Below are positions 34,305 through 43,018 of a stretch of 64,000 nucleotides of DNA, one piece after another. A program made the translations under genes and the position numbers. The stretch is from Polyangia bacterium (GTDB taxonomy: Bacteria > Myxococcota_A > Polyangia > Nannocystales > Nannocystaceae): positions 112,260 to 176,259 of the forward strand of contig JAUIKS010000023.1 in NCBI GenBank assembly GCA_030430565.1, given 5' to 3'. The notes under the pieces were generated by a model. That model was not told the DNA's origin. It worked only from the letters and a program-made list of their open reading frames with translations, and made no database searches. Numbering within the stretch: position 1 is the stretch's first letter; the number at the start of each line of letters is the position of its first letter.

Positions 34305-35987
34305 ATGATCAAGCTCAACGCCGATCCACAGGTCGCAGAGCAGCAGATTGAGGCGATCATCTTCTATCTCACCGCGTGCGGATACATCGACAGTGAATTC
34401 GACCTGTCCGAGAAAGCCTTCGTGCGCGCCTACCTGCGCAAGCTGGTCACCGCGCGGATCGACAGCCTCAGCGAGGACATGACGCCGGAGCTCCGCTACG
34501 AGCGGATCGAGCAGCTGCACGAGCACTACGTCGAGCGCTTCCAGGAGATCGACCACGACGTGCGCGGGCTGTTCACGGAGGCGGTCGCCGACGGCGAGGA
34601 CCCGCGGACCTTCGTGCTCGGCAAGCTCAAGCTGCGCTGCTTCGAGCTGTTCCAGGCCTTCGAGTCCGACAACCGCGAGGCGCTGATGCAGGTCGTCGAT
34701 GACTTCATCGCGGCGGACGGCAAGGTCCACCCCAACGAGCTCGAGTTCCGCAACGAGCTCGCCGACCTGCTCGGCGCCGAGATGCTGATCGACGACACCG
34801 CGCTCGAGGGGATCGGGACCGAGCTGAACAAGCCGGTCCGGCTCGCGCCGGCGGAGGATAATCACCCCTTCTTCCAGAAATTCGAGCATCACTACTCGCG
34901 AGATCCCGAGCTGATCCGCAAGCAGATGTCGGCCGACCTGACGCTGATCGACCGGGTCCGCGCGCGCTTCAACGAGCAGCGCAGCACGGGCAACGGGCGC
35001 CTCAAGGGGCACCAGGACTTCGCCGAGTTCAGCGGCCAGGACGAATTCCTCGACGGCCACGTCTACGTCTCGCCGACCAAGCCGGGGCGCGAGTACGAGC
35101 TCGTGGTGCTCGGCGATCTGCACGGCTGCTACAGCTGCCTCAAGGCCGCGATCCAGCAGTCGCAATTTATGGATAAGGTCCGAAAGTTCAGGGCCGACCC
35201 CGAGAACAACCCGGACATCCGGCTGGTCCTGCTGGGCGACTACATCGACCGCGGGCGCTTCAGCTACAACGGCGTGCTGCGCACGGTCCTGAGCCTGTTT
35301 CTGACCGTCCCCGAGCACGTCTTCGTGCTCCGCGGCAATCACGAGTACTACATCGAGTACAAGGGCAAGGTCTACGGCGGGGTGCGCCCGGCCGAGGCCA
35401 TCAACACGCTCGCGCCGCACCTCCCCGGCGACGTGTTCGCGCGCTACCTCGGCTTCTTCGACTCGATGCCGAACATGCTGATGTTCGATCAGCTGCTGTT
35501 CGTGCACGCCGGGATCCCGCGCGATGTCCAGATGCGCGAGACCTACCAAGACCTCTCGTCGCTCAACGACGAGGACATCCGCTTCCAGATGCTGTGGAGC
35601 GACCCGAGCTCGGCGGAGTTCGTGCCCGAGGACCTGCAGAAGGCCAGCGCCCGGTTCGCGTTCGGGCGCAAGCAGTTCCGCAAGTTCATGTCGCAGATCG
35701 GCTGCCACACGCTCGTGCGCGGGCACGAGAAGGTCAACGCCGGCTTCAAGAGCCACTACAAAGACGACGACATCCGCCTGTTCACCGTGTTCTCGGCCGG
35801 CGGCGTCGCCAACGAGGACATCCCGCGCGACAGCAACTACCGCGACGTGCGCCCGATGGCGATGACCTTCAAGATCAAGGACGGCGAGACCACCGCGACG
35901 CCGTGGGCGATCGACTACCGCCGCTACCAGGACCCGAAGCTCAACGCGTTCTTCCGCAGCGAGCCGGAGATCGATATCACCCGCTGA
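34305..35987 (+). CDS. TerB-like domain fused to PPP-family phosphatase
   Basis: The protein has 560 residues. The first ~190 residues are helical and contain two TerB-like ADG/D turns (FDLSEKAFVRAYLRKLV and FIAADGKVHPNELEFRNELADLL). A linker leads to a metallophosphatase domain at about 260-520 with all PPP-family signatures: GDLHGC, LLGDYIDRG, LRGNHEYY, VHAGIP and LVRGHE. These supply the two-metal centre of PP1-like Ser/Thr phosphatases. It is therefore a likely counterpart to the Hanks kinases, regulated through its N-terminal module. The ATG at 34305 is chosen over 34272 because of the downstream similarity and a GGGGG just upstream. The gene stands alone. Confidence 0.93.
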   Translation: MIKLNADPQVAEQQIEAIIFYLTACGYIDSEFDLSEKAFVRAYLRKLVTARIDSLSEDMTPELRYERIEQLHEHYVERFQEIDHDVRGLFTEAVADGEDPRTFVLGKLKLRCFELFQAFESDNREALMQVVDDFIAADGKVHPNELEFRNELADLLGAEMLIDDTALEGIGTELNKPVRLAPAEDNHPFFQKFEHHYSRDPELIRKQMSADLTLIDRVRARFNEQRSTGNGRLKGHQDFAEFSGQDEFLDGHVYVSPTKPGREYELVVLGDLHGCYSCLKAAIQQSQFMDKVRKFRADPENNPDIRLVLLGDYIDRGRFSYNGVLRTVLSLFLTVPEHVFVLRGNHEYYIEYKGKVYGGVRPAEAINTLAPHLPGDVFARYLGFFDSMPNMLMFDQLLFVHAGIPRDVQMRETYQDLSSLNDEDIRFQMLWSDPSSAEFVPEDLQKASARFAFGRKQFRKFMSQIGCHTLVRGHEKVNAGFKSHYKDDDIRLFTVFSAGGVANEDIPRDSNYRDVRPMAMTFKIKDGETTATPWAIDYRRYQDPKLNAFFRSEPEIDITR

Positions 35988-36181
35988 CGGCCCGCCCTGC
36001 GGCGCGCGGTGGCGCGGGCGCGCGGCTGTTCGCACGAGTGAAGCCGCGTTCGCGGTCAGCGTTCGCGACCGTCCGGTGACGCGGGAGTTTGCGCAAGCCG
36101 GCCGCCAGCGGCCGCGCTTGCGGTGCTTCGCGACGATCGGCCATGATGCTCGCGGTCGCGAGCGTCGGCCCGTCCAACTCC

Positions 36182-37129
36182 ATGAAAATCCTCGTCACTG
36201 GTTCAGGTGGTCAAGTCGGGCAAGATCTCATCCGGGGCCTGCTCGAGCGAGGCCACGAGGTCCACGGCAGCGATGTCGCCTCGCGCCCCTCGGCGCTCGG
36301 CGTCGACGCGTCCCGGCTTCCCTGGCATCACCTCGACGTCACCGACCTCACCGGTCTGCGCAAGCTGATCGCGCGCGAGCGTCCTGACATCGTGTACCAC
36401 CTCGCCGCGATCCTCAGCGCGCGGGGCGAGGAGAACCCGGGGCTCACGTACCGCGTCAATCAAGGTGGCGTCTACAACGTGCTCGAGGCGTGCCGAGAGC
36501 ACCGCGTCTCGCAGGTGCTGTTCGCCAGCACGATCGCGGTCTTCGGCCCCGGCCTGCCGGACCCGGTGCCCAACGACGTCCCGCTGCAGCCGACGACGAT
36601 GTACGGCGTCACCAAGGTCGGCGGCGAGCTGCTCGGCGAGTACTACAACAAGCGCTACGGCCTCGACTTCCGCGCGGTCCGCTTCCCCGGGCTGATCTCG
36701 GCGACGCTCCCCGGCGGCGGGACCAGCGACTACGCGCCGCTGATGTACGTCGAGGCGATCCGCAAGGGCGCGTACGAGGCGTTCTGCCGCGCCGACACCC
36801 GGATCCCGCTGATGTACATGCCCGACGGGATCCGGGCGCTGATCGAGCTGTCCGAGGCGCCGCGCGAGCAGCTGACGCGGACGACCTACAACATCGCCGC
36901 GTTCTCGCCGACGGCCGAGGCGATCGCGGCCGCGGTCGCGCGCGCGGTGCCCGGCGCCGAGCTGACCTTTAATTCCGATCCGACCAGGCAGGCGATCCTC
37001 GACTCGTGGCCGAACGCCCTCGACGACGCGCACGCGCGGGCCGACTGGGGCTGGAGCCCCGAGTTCGACCTCGAGCGCATGACCGCCGACCTCGTCCCCA
37101 AGATCCGCGCGCTGCTCAACGCGAGCTGA
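36182..37129 (+). CDS. tdh: L-threonine 3-dehydrogenase, SDR/epimerase type
   Basis: A 315-residue enzyme that oxidises threonine to 2-amino-3-ketobutyrate with NAD+. It has Rossmann motif GSGGQVGQD at residues 8-16, YHLAAILSARGE, the Ser of FASTIAVFGP and YGVTKVGGE (YxxxK). Later come FPGLISATLPGGGTSDYA and MYMPDGIRALIEL, characteristic of the SDR-type threonine dehydrogenases rather than the zinc MDR type. The ATG at 36182 begins the Rossmann strand (MKILVTG). The next gene, kbl, is 48 bases downstream and performs the next step, so they form a threonine-degradation operon. Confidence 0.95.
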   Translation: MKILVTGSGGQVGQDLIRGLLERGHEVHGSDVASRPSALGVDASRLPWHHLDVTDLTGLRKLIARERPDIVYHLAAILSARGEENPGLTYRVNQGGVYNVLEACREHRVSQVLFASTIAVFGPGLPDPVPNDVPLQPTTMYGVTKVGGELLGEYYNKRYGLDFRAVRFPGLISATLPGGGTSDYAPLMYVEAIRKGAYEAFCRADTRIPLMYMPDGIRALIELSEAPREQLTRTTYNIAAFSPTAEAIAAAVARAVPGAELTFNSDPTRQAILDSWPNALDDAHARADWGWSPEFDLERMTADLVPKIRALLNAS

Positions 37130-37177
37130 GCCGGCGCGACCCACCTCCACGCAAGCACGCACCCCCAAAGGAGCCCC

Positions 37178-38377
<1,200 letters not shown>

Positions 38378-38402
38378 GCCGCGCCGCACTTTAATGAGCC
38401 GC

Positions 38403-38426
38403 CGACGCCGCCTTCGGGCGGCGTCG
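38403..38426 (+). terminator. UUCG-tetraloop hairpin after kbl
   Basis: CGACGCCGCC and GGCGGCGTCG form a perfect 10-bp stem closed by TTCG. There is no T-run, so termination may be Rho-assisted. It lies between convergent kbl and the membrane-protein gene at 38443. Confidence 0.5.
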
Positions 38427-38442
38427 CGCGTCTCGAAGACCG

Positions 38443-38835
38443 CTACCGGCTGCGCGTGACCGCGAACAGCAGCATGCCGAGGAACACGACGATCGGCAGC
38501 ACGAAGGGGAGCGCCGAGATGCCGCCGATCGCGAAGTTGTTCCAGCCGAACATGACCTCGCCGGAGACGACCGCGCCGGCGACCAGGAGCGCGCCCACGG
38601 CCTCGGGCCAGTTGGTCGCGACGCGCAGGCCGAGGATGTAGATGACCAGGCCGAGCCCGCCGGCGATGCACGGGAACGTCCAGGCCGGCAGGCCCATGAA
38701 CGCGTCGACCCCGTTCTTGGCGACATCCGGGTTGGTGATCGCGAAGTTCGCGACCACGACGCCGACCGCCAAGACCAGGCCGAGGAGCAACCAGGTCTGA
38801 ATCCGAGATTTCTGTTGGTGTGAGTCGAGCGCCAT
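38443..38835 (-). CDS. Small polytopic membrane protein
   Basis: A 130-residue protein with about four hydrophobic helices (WLLLGLVLAVGVVVANFAI, FPCIAGGLGLVIYILGL, AVGALLVAGAVVSGEVMFG, LPFVLPIVVFLGMLLFAV) and short basic ends. I do not recognise the family. The last residues, VTRSR, are cytoplasmic. It is divergent from the hybrid histidine kinase gene (39063) over 227 bp and convergent with kbl. No Shine-Dalgarno or clear TAnnnT element is visible before the ATG. Confidence 0.8.
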   Translation of the reverse strand: MALDSHQQKSRIQTWLLLGLVLAVGVVVANFAITNPDVAKNGVDAFMGLPAWTFPCIAGGLGLVIYILGLRVATNWPEAVGALLVAGAVVSGEVMFGWNNFAIGGISALPFVLPIVVFLGMLLFAVTRSR

Positions 38836-39062
38836 CGTCAGCCGTCTTGTCCGGTGCGCGCGCCGTCACGGCCATCAGCCCCGCGCCGGCGACCCGATCA
38901 AACTACCGCGAGTCTCGGAGCTCGCCAACCACCGCGCGGCGGCTCCTAGAGGCGCGAATTTGGGCGCTGAGGCCGAAGTCTTCGCGCTTGCGGTCGCCGG
39001 AGCAGCGTGGTCTCGTGGGCCGACGCCGGATCGTTTCGTCCGCGCGGCCGCTTGGCATCTCG

Positions 39063-40526
39063 ATGGCTGAGGAGGAGCTCCATCGCCGGATCCGCAAGCT
39101 CGAGCGACACAATCGCTTGCTCGAGCAGCGCCTCACCCGAGCGGAGCGTGAGCGCGCGATCCTGGAGGCCAAGCACCGCGGGAAGGAGTCGCTGCTGACC
39201 AAGGTCGTCGCCGACCTCAACCACGCCCGCGACGCGGCCCGGCGCGCCGGCGAGCTGCTGGAGCGCCGCGTGCAGAGCCGCGTCGCCGCGATCGAGCGGC
39301 AGAGCGAGGAGCTGCGCGAGGATCGTGACCAGGCGCTGCGCGCGAGCCGGGCGAAGAGCTCCTTCATCGCCAACATGAGCCACGAGCTGCGGACGCCGCT
39401 GAACTCGATCATCGGCTACAGCGAGCTGATCAAGGAGGAGGTCGAGGACGCGGGCCACGCCGCGCCGCCGGCCGAGAGCCTCGGCGACGTCGAGCGCATC
39501 CACCAGTCCGCGCACCACCTGCTCGCGCTGATCAACGACATCCTCGACCTCTCGAAGATCGAGGCCGGGCAGTCCGAGCTGTACCTCGAGACCATCGACC
39601 TCAACGACTTCGTCCACGAGATCGTCGGCACGCTCACCCCGCTCGCGCGGCGCAACAACAACGAGTTCACGCGCCGCGCGCCCGAGGACTGCGGCCGCTT
39701 CGTGGGCGACCGCACCAAGCTGCGGCAGATCGTCTACAACCTCGGCAGCAACGCGGCGAAGTTCACCAAGGGCGGCGAGGTCGAGCTCCACATCCAGCGG
39801 CACCCGGCGGCGCTCGAGCTCGCGGTGCGCGACACCGGCATCGGGATCGCGCCCGATAAATTTGATCGCCTGTTCTCCTCCTTCAGCCAGGTCGAGGACT
39901 CGACGACGCGCGACTACGGCGGCACCGGCCTGGGCCTCGCGCTGACGCACAAGCTCTGCATGCTGATGGGCGGCGACATCACGGTCGAGAGCCGGCCCGG
40001 CGTCGGCTCGACCTTCTCGGTGTTCCTCCCGCACAGCCCGCCCAAGCCGATGGTGTTCCGCGAGGCGCCGGACGACGCGCGCGGCTGGTCAGGCGCGCGC
40101 CGCGAGAGCGGGCAGGCGGCGCTCGTGCTCGACGACGACCGCCGCGCGCACGATCAGCTGCGCGCGCCGCTGCGCCGCCTCGGCCTGCAGCTGCACAGCG
40201 TCACGGAGATCGCCCGCGATCACGCCGAGATCGTCGCGCGCGCGCGCTCGCTCCGGCCCGCGCTGATCATCATCGATCCGCTCGCGAGCCGCTTCACCGA
40301 CGGCGCCGGCGTGCGCTGCTGCGCGGATCCGGGATGGGAGCTGCTCGCGGCGCTACAGCGCGAGCCTGCCCTTTCAAGCACCTCATTCGTGATCCTGACC
40401 GCGCTCTCGCCCACCTGCCACAAGGGTCAGCTCGGCGCGGCCGCGCTGCTCAAGAAGCCGGTCGCGCCGCCGCTCCTGCTCGATGTCGTCCAGGACCGCG
40501 TGCGCGCGGACTCGGCTCACGCCTGA
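39063..40526 (+). CDS. Hybrid histidine kinase with coiled-coil N-terminus and receiver domain
   Basis: A 487-residue soluble protein. A coiled coil at about 1-95 (HRRIRKLERHNRLLEQRL and following heptads) leads into HisKA, with the phosphoacceptor His107 in FIANMSHELRTPLNSII. The ATPase domain has N-box YNLGSNAAKF, G1 DTGIGIAPD and G2 GGTGLGLALTHKL. The C-terminal ~130 residues form a receiver: acidic LDDDRR, the probable phospho-Asp in LIIIDPLAS and Lys in LLKKPV are all present. The coiled coil suggests docking to a membrane receptor, as in other cytoplasmic hybrid kinases. The ATG at 39063 is chosen because the upstream frame is Arg-rich noise. Confidence 0.94.
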   Translation: MAEEELHRRIRKLERHNRLLEQRLTRAERERAILEAKHRGKESLLTKVVADLNHARDAARRAGELLERRVQSRVAAIERQSEELREDRDQALRASRAKSSFIANMSHELRTPLNSIIGYSELIKEEVEDAGHAAPPAESLGDVERIHQSAHHLLALINDILDLSKIEAGQSELYLETIDLNDFVHEIVGTLTPLARRNNNEFTRRAPEDCGRFVGDRTKLRQIVYNLGSNAAKFTKGGEVELHIQRHPAALELAVRDTGIGIAPDKFDRLFSSFSQVEDSTTRDYGGTGLGLALTHKLCMLMGGDITVESRPGVGSTFSVFLPHSPPKPMVFREAPDDARGWSGARRESGQAALVLDDDRRAHDQLRAPLRRLGLQLHSVTEIARDHAEIVARARSLRPALIIIDPLASRFTDGAGVRCCADPGWELLAALQREPALSSTSFVILTALSPTCHKGQLGAAALLKKPVAPPLLLDVVQDRVRADSAHA

Positions 40527-40635
40527 CGGCCCCGCGACCGGTCGCTCTTGGCTTGCGCTCCACCGCCTCCCCGTGGTGGCCTGGTTATGTCGCGGGCAGT
40601 GGGCCCGCGCGCGACGGACTGGCGACGCCGACGAT

Positions 40636-41211
40636 ATGCTCACCGAGGCTCGTTTTAACTACGCGCTTCGCTTCACGCTGCGCGTGCCGCTCTTGCGCGA
40701 GGCCGCCGATCCCAATGACGCGGCGCTCGACCACCATCTCGTCGAGCTGCTCCACATCAACGAGCGCGGCGAGGAGGAGGTCGCCGCGCGCGCGCTGGTC
40801 TACCGGATCCGCCGCTTCGAGGCCGAGGACATCCTCAAGGCGGCCGACGCCGACGGCTACACCGAGCTGCTCGAGCACGTCTGCGACGAGGCGCTCGACC
40901 GCGACGGCAACCCGCACAGCAGCTTCTCGGAGGCGCTCGGCGAGGTCTGCTGCGACCCGCTGGTGCTCGACAGCATCGAGTTCGTGCAGCCGCTGCACGA
41001 CGCGCCGATGCTGCGAGCGCTGATGGCCCGCGGCATCCTCGACACCCTCGGTCGCGGCATGGAGCTGCTGTTCTTGCCTGGCGGCGCGCGCGACTTCCCG
41101 ATCTGGGAGCGCTCGCTCGGCGCGATCCGGGTCGGGGAATTCAGCGTCGTGTCGGCCGCGCTGGAGCTGCCCGAGTTCCCGCCGCGCGGCACGATCGGCG
41201 ACCGCAACTGA
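40636..41211 (+). CDS. Hypothetical protein
   Basis: A 191-residue acidic soluble protein of unknown family. It has clear secondary-structure-like segments (FNYALRFTLRVPLLREA, LDHHLVELLHINERGEEEVAARALVYRI) and a C-terminal FPIWERSLGAIRVGEFSVVSAALELPEFPPRGTIG. The N-terminal part resembles no domain I know. The ATG at 40636 is chosen because it gives a plausible N-terminus; the open frame extends to 40483, overlapping the histidine-kinase gene. It lies 109 bases after that gene and may be cotranscribed. Confidence 0.75.
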   Translation: MLTEARFNYALRFTLRVPLLREAADPNDAALDHHLVELLHINERGEEEVAARALVYRIRRFEAEDILKAADADGYTELLEHVCDEALDRDGNPHSSFSEALGEVCCDPLVLDSIEFVQPLHDAPMLRALMARGILDTLGRGMELLFLPGGARDFPIWERSLGAIRVGEFSVVSAALELPEFPPRGTIGDRN

Positions 41212-41315
41212 GGCGCCGCGACGCTCGGCGTCGCGGCCTGGCGAGCGCTGCCGGCGAGCGGCCCCCTTGCGCGTCGTCGCGGCATCCTGCACCTTGACGC
41301 CCACAGGCGCAGCCC

Positions 41316-42443
41316 ATGCACATCTCCACGCAATTCGACAGCGGCAACATCGAGGTTCTCACGGCGACGTCCCCCGACGACGTCCAGCTCAAGATTCGCG
41401 TCGACGAGGGCTCGGAGTTCTTACAGTGGTTCCACTACCGGGTGATCGGCGCGCGCGGGCAGGCGCTCGCGATGAAGCTGGTCAATGCCGGCGAGGCCAG
41501 CTACCCCAAGGGCTGGGAGGGCTACAACGCGGTCGCCTCCTACGATCGACAGACCTGGTTCCGCGTGCCGACAAGCTACGAGCGCGGCGTGCTGACGATC
41601 CAGCACACGCCCGCGCACGACTCGGTCTACTACGCCTACTTCGCCCCCTACTCGCACGAGCGTCACCAGGACCTGGTCGCGCGCTGCCAGCTCTCGCCGC
41701 GCTGCCGGCTCGAGCTGCTCGGGCGCACGCTCGACGGGCGGGACCTCGAGCTGCTGACGATCGGCGAGGCCGGCGAGGGTAAGCGCGCGTGCTGGGTGAT
41801 CGCGCGTCAGCACCCGGGCGAGTCCATGGCGGAGTGGCTGATGGAGGGCTTGCTCGCGCGGCTGCTGGACGATCAAGACCCGGTCGCGCGCGAGCTGCTG
41901 GCGCGCGCGGTATTCTACTGCGTCCCGAACATGAACCCGGACGGCAGCGCGCGCGGCCACCTGCGGACCAACGCCGTCGGCGCCAACCTCAACCGCGAGT
42001 GGGAGACGCCGACCATGGAGCGCAGCCCCGAGGTCTACCTGGTGCGCGAGCGCATGCGGAGCGCCGGCGTCGACTACTTCCTCGACGTGCACGGCGACGA
42101 GGCCCTGCCCTACAACTTCATCGCCGGGCCCGACGGCGTGGCCGGGCTCGACCCGCGGGTGCTCGAGCTGCAGCGCGAGTACGAGGCCGCGCTCGCGCGC
42201 CTGTGCCCCGACTTCCAGACCGAGCGCGGCTACCCCAAGGCCGCGCCCGGTAAGGCCAACATGACCATGGCGACCAACCACGTCGCGGGCGCGTTCGGCT
42301 GCCTCTCGATGACGCTCGAGCAGCCCTTCAAGGACAACGCGAACGCGCCCGACCCAGCGCGCGGCTGGTCCCCGGAGCGCTGCCGGAAGCTCGGCGTAGC
42401 GACCCTCGACGCGCTCTACGCCGTGTTCGACAAGCTCCGCTGA
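41316..42443 (+). CDS. M14 zinc carboxypeptidase, cytosolic carboxypeptidase-like
   Basis: A 375-residue protein. The N-terminal ~130 residues form the beta-sandwich typical of the CCP subfamily (FDSGNIEVLTATSPDD, YYAYFAPYSHERH). The peptidase domain has HPGESMAEW (zinc His and Glu), NMNPDGSARGHLRTNAVGANLNREW, the second zinc His in FLDVHGDEALPYNF and the catalytic Glu in SMTLEQPFKD. Members remove C-terminal acidic or other residues from proteins or peptides, but the bacterial substrate is unknown. There is no signal peptide, so it is cytoplasmic. Confidence 0.95.
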   Translation: MHISTQFDSGNIEVLTATSPDDVQLKIRVDEGSEFLQWFHYRVIGARGQALAMKLVNAGEASYPKGWEGYNAVASYDRQTWFRVPTSYERGVLTIQHTPAHDSVYYAYFAPYSHERHQDLVARCQLSPRCRLELLGRTLDGRDLELLTIGEAGEGKRACWVIARQHPGESMAEWLMEGLLARLLDDQDPVARELLARAVFYCVPNMNPDGSARGHLRTNAVGANLNREWETPTMERSPEVYLVRERMRSAGVDYFLDVHGDEALPYNFIAGPDGVAGLDPRVLELQREYEAALARLCPDFQTERGYPKAAPGKANMTMATNHVAGAFGCLSMTLEQPFKDNANAPDPARGWSPERCRKLGVATLDALYAVFDKLR

Positions 42444-42461
42444 GCGGGCCGCGCGTCGCGG

Positions 42462-42857
42462 TCAGGAGTTCTTGGCGTGGAGCGCCCGCTCCCGCTCGAG
42501 CTGCTCCTGATAGGCGACGCTGTAGCGCACCCACGGGCGCGCCTCGAGCCGGCGGATGTTGATCAGGTCGCCGGTCCCCTCGCAGAAGCCGTACTCGCCG
42601 CGGTCCATCTTGTTGAGCGCGTTGTCGATCAGCTTGAGGAGCTTGCGCTCCTTGTTGCTGAGCTTGAGCAGCAGCTTTTGGTTCTGCTCGACGGTCGCGA
42701 TGTCGACCTCGTCGGCTTGCCGCCCGCTGTCGACGAGCGCGTCGGCGACGTGCTCCTTCATGCGCCGGATCGTCTCTTGCTTGTGCTCCTCGAGCAGCTT
42801 GCGGAACCGCCGGAGATCGCTAGGGCTCAATTCATCCTGGTCATCGTTACTCGGCAT
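42462..42857 (-). CDS. DksA/TraR-like protein lacking most zinc cysteines
   Basis: A 131-residue protein with the DksA plan: an N-terminal helix, a coiled coil (LRRFRKLLEEHKQETIRRMKE; ERKLLKLIDNALNKMDRGEYG), then the zinc-finger position. The usual YGxCxxCGxxI...C...C motif reads YGFCEGTGDLINIRRLEARPWVRYSVAYQEQLE, keeping only one of four Cys. It should still fold as a DksA-like coiled-coil that can enter the RNA polymerase secondary channel, but zinc binding is not expected. The Shine-Dalgarno GGAGG lies upstream of the ATG at 42857. Confidence 0.92.
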   Translation of the reverse strand: MPSNDDQDELSPSDLRRFRKLLEEHKQETIRRMKEHVADALVDSGRQADEVDIATVEQNQKLLLKLSNKERKLLKLIDNALNKMDRGEYGFCEGTGDLINIRRLEARPWVRYSVAYQEQLERERALHAKNS

Positions 42858-43018
42858 CTCGACCTCCAGTAAACGGTTGATGCCTCGGGTACGCCCTGCC
42901 GCGAGCGAGCGTTACGCAGCCCGCGGGAAGACGGATTCTACTCCCTCGAGCGCGTCAGAATTTTTTGAATTTCTTTTGAATTTTCTTGAGCTTCGCGGGC
43001 GCGAAGTCGTCACGCCGC

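Noticed and set aside
34170..36035. 621-codon minus-strand ORF
   Set aside because: Antisense of the PPP phosphatase, which has all catalytic motifs on the plus strand.
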